Shown here piece by piece: positions 35,699 to 43,874 of a DNA stretch of 46,318 nucleotides. Source of the stretch: an uncultured Bacteroidales bacterium (GTDB lineage Bacteria; Bacteroidota; Bacteroidia; Bacteroidales; P3); contig CALUMK010000021.1 of NCBI GenBank assembly GCA_944321735.1, forward strand, positions 1 through 46,318. Direction: 5' to 3'. The translations under genes and the position numbers were made by a program. How positions within the stretch are numbered: position 1 is the stretch's first letter; each line of letters begins with the position of its first letter. The notes under the pieces were generated by a model. The model was not told the DNA's origin, did not search any database, and was given only the letters and a program-made list of their open reading frames with translations.

Positions 35699-37219
35699 AT
35701 GTCGTTCATCAATTCGATTTACATCAGCTTGATGAGGAAGCGGCTCAAAGCTATCGATTCCTATGCCCGAAACGCGGAAGATATCCAGCACCGGCAATGG
35801 GCGAACCTTGTCCGCCGGGCCGCCTCCACCGAATACGGCCGGTCATACCGTTTCGCGGACATCCGCACCGAACAGCAGTTCCGGGAGCAAGTGCCTATCA
35901 TAGGCTACCCCGAACTTCAACCCTACATAGAAAGGTTGATGAAAGGCGAGGACTACCTGCTTTGGCCAGAAAAGATAAAATGGTTTTCAAAATCATCAGG
36001 AACTACCGGAACTAAAAGCAAGTACATCCCCGTAAGCAAAGAAGCTCTCGCATACTGCCATTATAAAGGCGGCAAAGACATGTACGCGCTTTATATGAGA
36101 AACCATCCCGACAGCGGGGTATTCAAAGGGAAGACGGTTTCCATGGGCGGAAGTCTGCGAGCCTGGCCAGACAATACGCAGGTTCATTGCGGCGATGTTT
36201 CTGCTATCCTGACTCAATACCTGCCTTTCTGGGCTGAATCAAGGAGAATCCCGAAGCGGGATATCGCCATGATGGACAATTGGGAGCAAAAGCTGCCCAT
36301 GATGGCCGAAGCCACCCTGAAACAGGATGTGCGCAGCCTTATGGGAGTCCCCTCATGGATACTCCTCTATCTGGAAAAAATCCTGGAACTGTCCGGGAAA
36401 CAAAGCCTGCACGAGATATGGCCAAGACTGGAACTGTTGATTCATGGCGGAGTCAGCTTCACCCCTTACCGCAAACAATACGAAACGCTACTCGGCCCGT
36501 CGGCACACTATATAGAAACCTACAATGCCTCCGAAGGTTTCTTCGGAATGCAGGATCTGGAGAACGAAGACATGCTGCTGATGCTGGACTACGGAATCTA
36601 TTACGAATTCCTGCCAGTAGAAGAGTGGGACAAGGAAAAACCACAGGCCATAGGAATCGACAAGTTGGAAATCGGCAAGAACTACGCACTGGTTATCAGC
36701 ACCAATGCCGGCCTTTGGAGGTATTTGATTGGAGACACCTTGATATTCAGCTCCCTGCATCCGCTCCGTTTCCGCATCAGCGGCAGGACTCGGCACTTCA
36801 TCAACACCTTTGGCGAAGAATTGATGGTCAATAACGCCGACAAAGCCTTGTCGGCCGCTTGCGCTGAAACCGGAGCAGAAATAAGCGACTATACGGCTGC
36901 CCCTGTCTTTTTGGACGCGTCCAACCAAGCTCGCCACCAATGGCTCATCGAGTTCAAAAAAACGCCTGACAACTTGCAGACCTTTACGGTCTCATTGGAT
37001 GCCCACCTCAAGGATCTCAACAGCGATTACGAAGCCAAACGCTCGAACAACATCCTGCTCAAGCAACCCGAAGTCGTTCCCCTGCCGACCGGGACCTTTT
37101 ACGCCTGGCTCAAGCAAAAAGGGAAACTGGGCGGCCAGCACAAAGTCCCTCGGTTAAGCAATAGCCGCGAATATGCCGATGAAATACTGAAAATCAAATC
37201 AATGGAGGACTCCTTATGA
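35699..37219 (+). CDS. GH3 auxin-responsive promoter family protein
   Basis: The product has 506 residues and fits the GH3 family, an ANL-superfamily branch whose plant members adenylate carboxylic acids and join them to amino acids. The ATP-binding loop is KSSGTTGTKSKYIPVS (about 98-113). Further matches are YNASEGFFGMQ (about 280) and GLWRYLIGDT (about 337-346). Bacterial substrates are unknown; acyl-amide synthesis is a family-based guess. The ATG lies 20 bp after the LptF/LptG stop, and its own stop overlaps the next gene's start (ATGA), so it belongs to the same operon. Confidence 0.88.
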   Translation: MSFINSIYISLMRKRLKAIDSYARNAEDIQHRQWANLVRRAASTEYGRSYRFADIRTEQQFREQVPIIGYPELQPYIERLMKGEDYLLWPEKIKWFSKSSGTTGTKSKYIPVSKEALAYCHYKGGKDMYALYMRNHPDSGVFKGKTVSMGGSLRAWPDNTQVHCGDVSAILTQYLPFWAESRRIPKRDIAMMDNWEQKLPMMAEATLKQDVRSLMGVPSWILLYLEKILELSGKQSLHEIWPRLELLIHGGVSFTPYRKQYETLLGPSAHYIETYNASEGFFGMQDLENEDMLLMLDYGIYYEFLPVEEWDKEKPQAIGIDKLEIGKNYALVISTNAGLWRYLIGDTLIFSSLHPLRFRISGRTRHFINTFGEELMVNNADKALSAACAETGAEISDYTAAPVFLDASNQARHQWLIEFKKTPDNLQTFTVSLDAHLKDLNSDYEAKRSNNILLKQPEVVPLPTGTFYAWLKQKGKLGGQHKVPRLSNSREYADEILKIKSMEDSL

Positions 37220-37536
37220 GAAAAAGCACTTTTGGGAAATCGCTTCGACGATATATAGACAGTTTCTGGGGCTGGAAATACCGCAATCATGCGCTTGCCA
37301 CGCTTTTTTTCATTCTTTGGACAGGATTCCTCTCACCCAATACCATCGGCACGCAAATCAAAGCCGCCCGCGAATTACGGGATTTGAAGCGGATTAAAGC
37401 ATATTATCTCCAAGACATTCAATACAACGAAGCTCAGATTAACCGATTGCTCTCCGATCCGGCTTTCGTGGAAAAATACGGGCGGGAGACTTATCTGATG
37501 AAAAGGGAAAACGAAGATATCTATCTTTTCGAATAG
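37216..37536 (+). CDS. FtsB/DivIC-like septum formation initiator protein
   Basis: This small membrane protein has 106 residues, one transmembrane helix (about 27-43), a coiled-coil segment (45-78) and a C-terminus reading REtYLMKRENEDIYLFE-like. That tail is typical of Bacteroidota FtsB/DivIC proteins, which help recruit the division machinery to the septum. It is the last gene of the operon, overlapping GH3 by 4 bp. No convincing terminator hairpin follows; the next feature is the tRNA terminator on the other strand. Confidence 0.8.
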   Translation: MRKSTFGKSLRRYIDSFWGWKYRNHALATLFFILWTGFLSPNTIGTQIKAARELRDLKRIKAYYLQDIQYNEAQINRLLSDPAFVEKYGRETYLMKRENEDIYLFE

Positions 37537-37642
37537 CCCGGATTTACCTAACATACCCGATCCTTTCTATTAGAACCGGTATCTTGCCGCAAACTTGCCG
37601 CCCTGCCGAGGATTGCCCCATCTTATCGTATCCGCTATCAAT

Positions 37643-37676
37643 AAAAAAAAGCTGCCGACCAACTATCGACAGCTTT
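37643..37676 (-). terminator. Rho-independent terminator of tRNA-Leu
   Basis: On the minus strand, an 11-bp stem with one G-U pair (37666-37676 with 37648-37658) and a 7-nt loop is followed by a run of eight T. It begins 3 bases after the tRNA 3' end. The A-run it produces on the plus strand may also help stop the opposing FtsB operon. Confidence 0.9.
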
Positions 37677-37678
37677 CG

Positions 37679-37762
37679 TACCTGAGATCGGAATCGAACC
37701 GATACGGGTTTTACCCCATTGGTGTTTGAGACCAACGCGTCTACCTATTCCGCCACTCAGGC
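37679..37762 (-). tRNA. tRNA-Leu (anticodon CAA)
   Basis: The minus-strand sequence folds into a class II tRNA of 84 nt. The acceptor stem GCCTGAG pairs with CTCAGGT (one G-U at the end), the T arm has GGTTCGATTCC, and there is a long variable arm GGGGTAAAACCC. The anticodon stem is TTGGT/ACCAA with loop CTCAAAC, giving anticodon CAA (37726-37728), which reads UUG. The CCA end is not encoded. It has its own promoter and terminator and is transcribed on its own. Confidence 0.97.
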
Positions 37763-37789
37763 ATTCCCTTTTCCTATCGGAAAGGGCTG

Positions 37790-37820
37790 CAAAGGTACAT
37801 ATTTTTTTCAAAACTCCAAA
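37790..37820 (-). promoter_or_regulatory. Promoter of tRNA-Leu
   Basis: TTTG (37817-37820, minus strand) is followed after exactly 19 bases by TACCTTTG (37790-37797). The leader between it and the tRNA contains an imperfect hairpin (CCCTTTCC/GGAAAAGGG), probably removed during 5' processing. Confidence 0.75.
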
Positions 37821-37861
37821 AAAAAATTATTTTTCTTATCGCCAATTCCCGCAAGAATGGC
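37818..37861 (-). terminator. Weak terminator after the MORN-repeat gene
   Basis: GCCATTC (37855-37861) and GAATTGGC (37841-37848) pair with one bulge around a 6-nt loop. A run of nine T (37818-37826) follows after about 14 bases. The T-run overlaps the -33 box of the tRNA promoter. The gap between stem and T-run makes this only a possible terminator. Confidence 0.35.
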
Positions 37862-37871
37862 ATTGCCCCAA

Positions 37872-39119
37872 CTACCGTTCCTCAAATTGTACTCCAACAC
37901 CCATTTCCGAAAAAACGGATCGCACTAATTCCATCCCGTTGGCATCCAAATAAACAGGAAACGGCGTCTGCACCGTCAACGGCATCTGAACCGGGAAAAC
38001 CGATGCACCCTGCCCCAGCTGCCTCATCGGATCCGATTGCCCGTCATACGCCTCATCCTCTCTCCCCCCCATCTGATCCAAAAAGGCAGGCATCCGATCT
38101 GGATCCACCACGCGATAAGCCACAAGAACATTAGGATTTGCATAAAAATAGAAATCCATTTCCATATCCAACATCTCGCATACCCTCCCATAAGGCTCAT
38201 CGCACAGCAACCTCTTCCCGAAATCCGTCAGCAATTCAGCCCTCCCGCCCTGCGGCGACAACATGACCAAGGCAATCGTATCCATCGCAACCGGCATCGG
38301 TTCCTGCTGGAACTTCAAATAAAGAACCCTTTTTTCCAATACATTATCCCGATAGGAATCTTCCCTGCACAGAATCCCGTCTTGAGAATAAAAACGCCAC
38401 GCCCCTTGTTTCCGTCCCTCTTCGTACTGTCCAGAAACAGACTGGATGCTATCCGGATAAAAAGCCAAATAGGAGCCATGCGCTAAATTCAGCTTGTAAT
38501 GATAATCCCTGTACCCGTAATCATCCCATTCCATCCAATGCCCGTTACGCAAGCCTCGGAACCACTCTTGATGCACCAGCACGTTCCCAAGCGTATCGAA
38601 AATCTCCAACACCCCGTTTTTCAAGCCCGATTGATAGGCTTCACGCCTAAGCAACCGTCCTTCTCGATCATAAAATGCCCAAATACTATCTTTCTGCTTG
38701 TCAAGATAATACCCTTCTGCCATCAACATGGAGTCAGGATAGAAGAAACGGTTGAAACTGGCATATCCCCCCCTGAAATAGAATGCCTTGGCTACCAAAG
38801 TATCCCCACGCGTATAAGCAAACCATCCTTCCGGCATATCATCCTTGAAACAACCATGATACCTCATGCCGCCCCCTTCTCCCATTCCTATCCACAACCC
38901 CTGCCTACGTCCTTCTGCATCCCGTCGATTCGTATCAGCGACATCCGCATCGCAAGTCCCGGCCTCCAGCCAACGAGAAAAACATCCGCTATCCCCTCTC
39001 CCAAGCATTCCGGAATCAGCCGATAATGTCACTTGACTCCATAGGCCGAACAAAACGAATATGCCGCATCGCCCCCCTCCGCCCCATCTTCTCCTGCTAT
39101 TCCTTATCCGCATCTTCAA
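37872..39119 (-). CDS. Secreted MORN-variant repeat protein (YwqK-like)
   Basis: The product has 415 residues and a probable signal peptide after a basic start (CGIFVLFGLWSQVTLSA). The middle region (about 65-265) holds repeats with the pattern GxWxxYxxxG, for example KQKDSIWAFYDREGRLLRRE and EGRKQGAWRFYSQDGILCRE, typical of MORN-variant (PF07661) proteins. These are often annotated as toxin-antitoxin system YwqK family antitoxins, a label I would not rely on. The C-terminal 130 residues have no recognised domain. The start overlaps the end of the glycosyltransferase gene by 23 bp (17 bp if the third residue, also Met, is used), so the two are co-transcribed. Confidence 0.75.
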   Translation of the reverse strand: MKMRIRNSRRRWGGGGRCGIFVLFGLWSQVTLSADSGMLGRGDSGCFSRWLEAGTCDADVADTNRRDAEGRRQGLWIGMGEGGGMRYHGCFKDDMPEGWFAYTRGDTLVAKAFYFRGGYASFNRFFYPDSMLMAEGYYLDKQKDSIWAFYDREGRLLRREAYQSGLKNGVLEIFDTLGNVLVHQEWFRGLRNGHWMEWDDYGYRDYHYKLNLAHGSYLAFYPDSIQSVSGQYEEGRKQGAWRFYSQDGILCREDSYRDNVLEKRVLYLKFQQEPMPVAMDTIALVMLSPQGGRAELLTDFGKRLLCDEPYGRVCEMLDMEMDFYFYANPNVLVAYRVVDPDRMPAFLDQMGGREDEAYDGQSDPMRQLGQGASVFPVQMPLTVQTPFPVYLDANGMELVRSVFSEMGVGVQFEER

Positions 39120-40074
39120 CCTCCATCCCCAATGTTTCCGAAATCAAATAGGTGTTCCTCGTCGGGGAATTACGACCCACCAACTCGGCAAGATATCCCG
39201 CCAGGAAAAGCTGCAGCCCCATAATCATAAACACCAGGAATATATAGAAATAGGGCGATGATGTGACCAAGGGAGCCGGAATGCCATGATGCAGGCAATA
39301 CAGCTTTTGCGCACCCAACCATACAGCCGCCAAAAAGCCCAGAATAAACAGCAACAAACCCATGCTCCCGAAAAAATGCATCGGCTTCTTGGAAAAACGT
39401 CCCACAAAAGAAAGCGACAGCAAATCCAGAAACCCGTTGATAAACCGGTTCATCCCGAACTTGGTCTTGCCATATTTCCGAGCCCTATGCTGCACGACCT
39501 TCTCCCCGATTACCCCGAAACCGGCCCATTTGGCTATCACCGGGATAAAACGGTGCATCTCCCCGTACACCTCGATGCTCTTGACCACTTCATGCCGGTA
39601 GGCTTTCAAACCGCAATTGAAATCATGCAGATAAATATGCGACACCCTCCGCACCGCCCAATTGAACAGCTTGGTCGGCAAAGTCTTGGAAAGCGGGTCG
39701 TAACGCTTCTTCTTCCATCCCGAAACCACATCGTAGCCCTCTTCCTTTATCATCTTATACAAAGCAGGTATCTCGTCGGGACTATCCTGAAGGTCGGCAT
39801 CCATCGTAATCACCACATCCCCCTGCGCCGCTTCGAAGCCTTTCTGCAAAGCCGCCGACTTGCCGTAATTGCGCCGGAAACGGATGCCCTTGAAACATTC
39901 GTTCCCCTTCCGCAACGACTGCACCGTAAACCAGGACTTGTCCTTGCTCCCGTCATCCACAAAAATCACTTCATAACTGAAATGATTGGCATTCATCACC
40001 TTTTCTATCCATGCCGCCAATTCCGGCAACGACTCTTCCTCATTGAACAACGGAACCACAACCGATATATCCAT
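39097..40074 (-). CDS. GT2 glycosyltransferase (polyprenyl-phosphate sugar transferase type)
   Basis: This 325-residue protein begins MDISVVVPLFNEEESLPEL and carries the nucleotide-sugar motifs FVDDGSKD (Asp40-Asp41) and the DxD-type TMDADLQDSPDEI (Asp92, Asp94). Two hydrophobic hairpin helices lie at about 228-255 and 270-295. The arrangement matches the DPM1/GtrB/ArnC group, which transfer a sugar from a nucleotide donor to undecaprenyl or dolichyl phosphate at the inner membrane. In contrast to the GT2-like protein at 32880-34028, all catalytic residues are present. The specific sugar is unknown. A polyprenyl diphosphate synthase, a source of lipid carrier, is the next gene upstream on the same strand after a 151-bp gap. 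Confidence 0.88.
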   Translation of the reverse strand: MDISVVVPLFNEEESLPELAAWIEKVMNANHFSYEVIFVDDGSKDKSWFTVQSLRKGNECFKGIRFRRNYGKSAALQKGFEAAQGDVVITMDADLQDSPDEIPALYKMIKEEGYDVVSGWKKKRYDPLSKTLPTKLFNWAVRRVSHIYLHDFNCGLKAYRHEVVKSIEVYGEMHRFIPVIAKWAGFGVIGEKVVQHRARKYGKTKFGMNRFINGFLDLLSLSFVGRFSKKPMHFFGSMGLLLFILGFLAAVWLGAQKLYCLHHGIPAPLVTSSPYFYIFLVFMIMGLQLFLAGYLAELVGRNSPTRNTYLISETLGMEVEDADKE

Positions 40075-40225
40075 TTCTTGTACTTTTTATCTCGTATGCA
40101 AACTATTCCAAAGCCCGGCATCGATTTCAAATCTTTTCCGGATTCGAACCCATCGCATTTAACGCGCCACCGACACCATAGAAACCCCATTGCCAACCAC
40201 TTGACACCAGCCCGGCAATTGGGAA

Positions 40226-41212
40226 TCATGCCGGATTCTCGCCTATTTCCAGAATAAGCTGTTCAAAACCCTCATTGGAACGATTCAATCCACGATAAAG
40301 TTCCAAAGCCTGCCTCGTGTACTCCTTGGCTTTCTGCCGGGCATAAGCCACACCGCCCGAAGCCAGAATCTGATCGGTCATTGCCTCCAGCAAGGCCAAA
40401 TCCTCGCCCCCTTCCGCATGCAGATCCGAAATCCGGCTCAGATTCTTGAAAAACAATTTTTTCTCCTCTGAACCGCAATATTGCAAGTAATACAAGGCAG
40501 GCAAGGTCAGCTTTCCTTCCTTCAAATCATTGCCGTAGGCCTTTCCCGCCTCGGCATTCTTATCCAAATCCAGCAAATCGTCCTTGATCTGGAACGCAAA
40601 GCCGATCTTACGGCCGATTTCCTTGAGTCTTTCCGTATCCTCGGCCGAAGCCTGTGCCGTATAGGCCCCGCACTGGCAGCAACAGCCGAACAAAGCCGCC
40701 GTCTTCCCGCTCACAATCCGAGTGTAAGACTGCTCCGTCGCCTGGGTGTTGTTAGCATATTGCAATTGCAGAAGTTCCCCCGCGCTCATTTGCCGAATCA
40801 CATCCACCAGCATCACCAACAATTGACTATCACTCTCGTCATACGCCTTCAAAAAAGCGTTGGTCAGCATATAATCCCCCGCCAGCACCGCCACCTTGTT
40901 GCCAAACATCGCCCTGACAGAAGCATTGCCGCGCCGCATATCGGCCATGTCCACCACATCGTCATGCACCAACGAAGCCGCATGCACGATTTCCACCAAG
41001 GAGGCAGCCAGATAAGCCTGCTCCGCCACTTCTTCCTGGAAAAGCTTATGCGCGTAAAAGACCAGCATAGGACGAAGCTGTTTTCCTTTGGAACGGAAAA
41101 CCTGGTCGCGGATATGGTTGATATACTCAAAGTCGCCTTCTACCAACGACTTGAACTTTTCCTCAAAAAGGGCCATCTCGGTGGCCAAGTATTTATGGAA
41201 CTCGTAGGCCAT
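40226..41212 (-). CDS. Polyprenyl diphosphate synthase (trans-isoprenyl)
   Basis: The enzyme has 328 residues and both aspartate-rich motifs: DDVVD (84-88) with following DMRRG, and DDLLD (211-215). It elongates allylic diphosphates with isopentenyl diphosphate, giving for example the side chain of menaquinone; chain length cannot be read with certainty. The start was placed at ATG 41212 (MAYEFHKYL). A TTG start at 41236 is possible by frame, but it lies inside the TATCTTTG promoter box (41234-41241). An odd CCCQC cluster is at about 177-181. Confidence 0.9.
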   Translation of the reverse strand: MAYEFHKYLATEMALFEEKFKSLVEGDFEYINHIRDQVFRSKGKQLRPMLVFYAHKLFQEEVAEQAYLAASLVEIVHAASLVHDDVVDMADMRRGNASVRAMFGNKVAVLAGDYMLTNAFLKAYDESDSQLLVMLVDVIRQMSAGELLQLQYANNTQATEQSYTRIVSGKTAALFGCCCQCGAYTAQASAEDTERLKEIGRKIGFAFQIKDDLLDLDKNAEAGKAYGNDLKEGKLTLPALYYLQYCGSEEKKLFFKNLSRISDLHAEGGEDLALLEAMTDQILASGGVAYARQKAKEYTRQALELYRGLNRSNEGFEQLILEIGENPA

Positions 41213-41233
41213 ATTCTTTTCCAATAACGGCGA

Positions 41234-41264
41234 CAAAGATAACCACTATTTCTTCATGCTCAAA
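41234..41264 (-). promoter_or_regulatory. Promoter of the polyprenyl synthase, inside the end of sufE
   Basis: TTTG (41261-41264, minus strand) and TATCTTTG (41234-41241) are exactly 19 bases apart, a consensus fit. The -33 box lies inside the last codons of the SufE gene. Transcription would start a few bases before the ATG at 41212, giving a very short leader. Confidence 0.7.
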
Positions 41265-41674
41265 GCCAGCGCGTAGAGCTTGATTTGCTTGAGCATCGCA
41301 GTAAGTCCATTCGAACGGGTCGGAGACAAATGTTCCTTCAAGCCGATTTTGTCCAGAAAATCCACCGGCGCATCCACAATCGCCTTGGGTTCCTCCCCTG
41401 AGAACACATAAAGCAGCATCGAAGCGATGCCTTTGGTTATCACCGCATCCGAATCCGCCTGAAAATACACCTTGCCGTCCTCTTTCAATTCCGCCTTGAT
41501 CCAAACCCGGGACTGGCATCCCTTAATCAAGAAGGAATCATTCTTTTCCGAATCCGGCAACACCGGGCAAGTCTTGCCTTTCTCTATCAGCAAAGCGTAA
41601 CGATCCATCCACTCCGATAAACCGGAAAATTCTTCAACCAACTGGCTTTCTTTTTCTAATATATTCATTTCCAT
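41246..41674 (-). CDS. sufE: SufE-family Fe-S cluster assembly protein
   Basis: The product has 142 residues. The active cysteine is Cys53 in LIKGCQSRVWI; it accepts sulfur from the SufS cysteine desulfurase and enhances its activity. Further family matches are EEFSGLSEWMDRYALLIEKGK and HLSPTRSNGL. The start at ATG 41674 (MEMNILEKES) matches the usual length of the family; ATG 41668 is nearly equivalent, while 41758 would add 28 unusual residues. It lies 97 bp after rarA on the same strand. Confidence 0.9.
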   Translation of the reverse strand: MEMNILEKESQLVEEFSGLSEWMDRYALLIEKGKTCPVLPDSEKNDSFLIKGCQSRVWIKAELKEDGKVYFQADSDAVITKGIASMLLYVFSGEEPKAIVDAPVDFLDKIGLKEHLSPTRSNGLTAMLKQIKLYALALSMKK

Positions 41675-41771
41675 ATATTTTTCAACAAACCAAAACCTTC
41701 CGCGCCAATAGTTGCTCCAGGGATTCGCAGCCATGCAATCCGCTTTGAGCAAATCCATCCCCTATCCTCTC

Positions 41772-43151
41772 CTAATACTTGTATTTGTTTTTCCACCATT
41801 CCCTGAGCCGCTTGCGCATCTCCTCCTCCCGAGGATTTTCTCCCGGCTGATAGAACACGCTCCCCTTGATTTGCTCCGGCAAGAATTCCAAATCTGCAAA
41901 ATTCCCCTCGTAATCATGCGCGTACTTATAACCATCGTGATAGCCGAGATCCTTCATCAGCTGCGTAGGCGCATTGCGCAGGTACAAAGGTACCGGAAGG
42001 TCGCCCGTTTTCCTAACAGCGGCCAAAGCCGCATCTATCGCCATATAAGAAGCATTGCTCTTGGGAGAGCAGGCCAGATAGACCGCCGTCTGGCTCAAAG
42101 TGATCCGACATTCCGGATATCCGATCTTATGCACCGTGTCAAAGCAGGCGTTGGCCAGCAACAAGGCGTTCGGATTGGCATTACCGATATCTTCCGATGC
42201 CAGTATCACCATCCGGCGGGCGATAAACTTCACATCCTCCCCTGCCGCAAGCATCCTCGCCAACCAATAGACGGCCGCGTTCGGGTCGCTTCCCCGTATC
42301 GATTTGATGAAAGCCGAAATAATATCGTAATGATTCTCGCCTTTTTTGTCGTACATCACCAGATTCTGCTGAATCAGGGACATCACCGCCGCATTGTCTA
42401 TGCGGATTTCCGCCCGGCCATTCCCGTCATCGCTACCCGAGGGAGACAGGCCTTCCACCACTAATTCAATCGCATTCAGCAATTTGCGCCCATCACCTCC
42501 TGAAACCCGCTTCAAGGCTTCCGTTTCCGCCATCTTGATCCGAACCGGATACAGCTTCTCTATGTAATCCACCGCCCGATGAATCATCGTGTCCATTTCC
42601 TCCGATGAAAGAGGCTGCAGCACATAAACCTGACAACGGGAAAGCAATGGGGAAATCACTTCAAACGACGGATTCTCGGTCGTGGCACCGATAAAAGTGA
42701 CCGTCCCTTTTTCAACCGCCCCCAGCAAGGAATCCTGCTGAGACTTGCTGAAACGATGTATTTCATCGATAAACAAGATAGGCCGCCCGCTCGTGGCCGC
42801 AACCTCCGCGTCCCCCGTTTCCTTTTCAGCCTCCCCGAACAAGGAAAGGCCGGATTTCCGCTGCCTTTCATGCATTTTCCGCACCGCCTCCGCCTTGTCC
42901 AGCACCTCCCTCACTTCCTTCACTCCTGCCAGCACAGCGCTCAGCGTAAAGAACGGCCTATGCAGATAATTGGAAATCAAATAAGCAAGTGTCGTCTTTC
43001 CCACGCCTGGAGGCCCCCACAGAATCATCGAAGGCAAATTCCCGGACATAATGGCCTTGTACAAGACCGCATCCGATCCCATCAGATGAGTCTGGCCTAT
43101 GTAATCTTCCAACCGCCGGGGGCGGAGCTGTTCTGCCAAGGGTGGATTCAT
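41772..43151 (-). CDS. rarA: RarA/MgsA replication-associated AAA+ ATPase
   Basis: The protein has 459 residues and acts at stalled replication forks. It starts PLAEQLRPRRLEDYIGQ and has Walker A GPPGVGKT (46-53), Walker B ILFIDE (125-130) followed by IHRFSKSQQ, and the C-terminal MgsA region with RGSDPNAAVYWLARM and NAPTQLMKDLGYHDGYKYAHD. Between the AAA+ core strands is an insertion of about 25 polar residues (around 95-122). The start ATG 43151 overlaps the TGA of the methyltransferase gene (ATGA), which decides it against an upstream ATG at 43208. Confidence 0.93.
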   Translation of the reverse strand: MNPPLAEQLRPRRLEDYIGQTHLMGSDAVLYKAIMSGNLPSMILWGPPGVGKTTLAYLISNYLHRPFFTLSAVLAGVKEVREVLDKAEAVRKMHERQRKSGLSLFGEAEKETGDAEVAATSGRPILFIDEIHRFSKSQQDSLLGAVEKGTVTFIGATTENPSFEVISPLLSRCQVYVLQPLSSEEMDTMIHRAVDYIEKLYPVRIKMAETEALKRVSGGDGRKLLNAIELVVEGLSPSGSDDGNGRAEIRIDNAAVMSLIQQNLVMYDKKGENHYDIISAFIKSIRGSDPNAAVYWLARMLAAGEDVKFIARRMVILASEDIGNANPNALLLANACFDTVHKIGYPECRITLSQTAVYLACSPKSNASYMAIDAALAAVRKTGDLPVPLYLRNAPTQLMKDLGYHDGYKYAHDYEGNFADLEFLPEQIKGSVFYQPGENPREEEMRKRLREWWKNKYKY

Positions 43152-43867
43152 GCCAACAATAAAAACACCGTGTTCTTTTTCTGTATCGATGCCGGACTCT
43201 TTTTCCATTGCCCTACCGTCATCGTCCGGATAAATTCATCAGGCAAAGTGATGCTCGAAGCCACGCAAAGCCGCGTGGAAGGGCGGCAGGATTCCAGCAG
43301 GCTCTCGAACATAGCCTGGCTCCGGTACGGGGTCTCTATGAACAACTGCGTCTGATTCCGCTTGAGCGAGGCCGATTCCAATTCACGAATCCGGGCGACC
43401 CGTTCCTTGGGAGTGGCTGGCAGATATCCGTGGAAGCAGAAACTCTGCCCGTTCAAACCCGAGGCCATCAAAGCCAGGAACAGAGACGAAGGCCCGCTGA
43501 AAGGCACTACCTGCATCCCCTTGCGGTGCGCCCATTCCACAGCCATGGCTCCCGGATCGGCCACGCACGGCAACCCGGCTTCGGACAAGACTCCTATATC
43601 CTGCCCCGACAACAAGCTTTCATCCACACCTTGCTGACGCAGAACCTCTTCGATGCAAGATGCCCGGGTATGCTCGTTCAATTCCACAAACAAGACATCT
43701 TCGAACGGAAGCCTGTATCCTATTTTACGAAGAAACCTCCGTGCCGATCGCATGTCTTCCACGAAAAAGGCACGAAGGTGTTCCATTCTGGTCAAATAGG
43801 CCGCCGGCAACACAAGCGCCGGGTCGGTATCGCCCAAACAGGCAGGCAATAACAATAACCTGGCCAT
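43148..43867 (-). CDS. SAM-dependent methyltransferase, RsmI-like (tetrapyrrole methylase family)
   Basis: The product has 239 residues. The family is recognised from DIGVLSEAGLPCVADPGA, VVPFSGPSSLFLALMASGL, FCFHGYLPATPKER and QLFIETPYRSQAMFESLL. These motifs are shared with RsmI, which 2'-O-methylates C1402 of 16S rRNA. The N-terminal segment differs from typical RsmI (no GxLYxVxTPIGNL start), a form I know from Bacteroidota as a separate subgroup, so the target is uncertain. It lies 7 bp behind dnaA and overlaps rarA by 4 bp, forming a dnaA-methyltransferase-rarA transcript. Confidence 0.85.
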   Translation of the reverse strand: MARLLLLPACLGDTDPALVLPAAYLTRMEHLRAFFVEDMRSARRFLRKIGYRLPFEDVLFVELNEHTRASCIEEVLRQQGVDESLLSGQDIGVLSEAGLPCVADPGAMAVEWAHRKGMQVVPFSGPSSLFLALMASGLNGQSFCFHGYLPATPKERVARIRELESASLKRNQTQLFIETPYRSQAMFESLLESCRPSTRLCVASSITLPDEFIRTMTVGQWKKSPASIQKKNTVFLLLA

Positions 43868-43874
43868 CGAAATC

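Noticed and set aside
37872-39119. Antitoxin function for the MORN-repeat protein
   Set aside because: The YwqK antitoxin label is only a family annotation; no toxin gene is next to it and it carries a probable signal peptide.
39286-40257. 323-codon plus-strand frame
   Set aside because: It is antisense to the intact GT2 gene, which has clear catalytic motifs.
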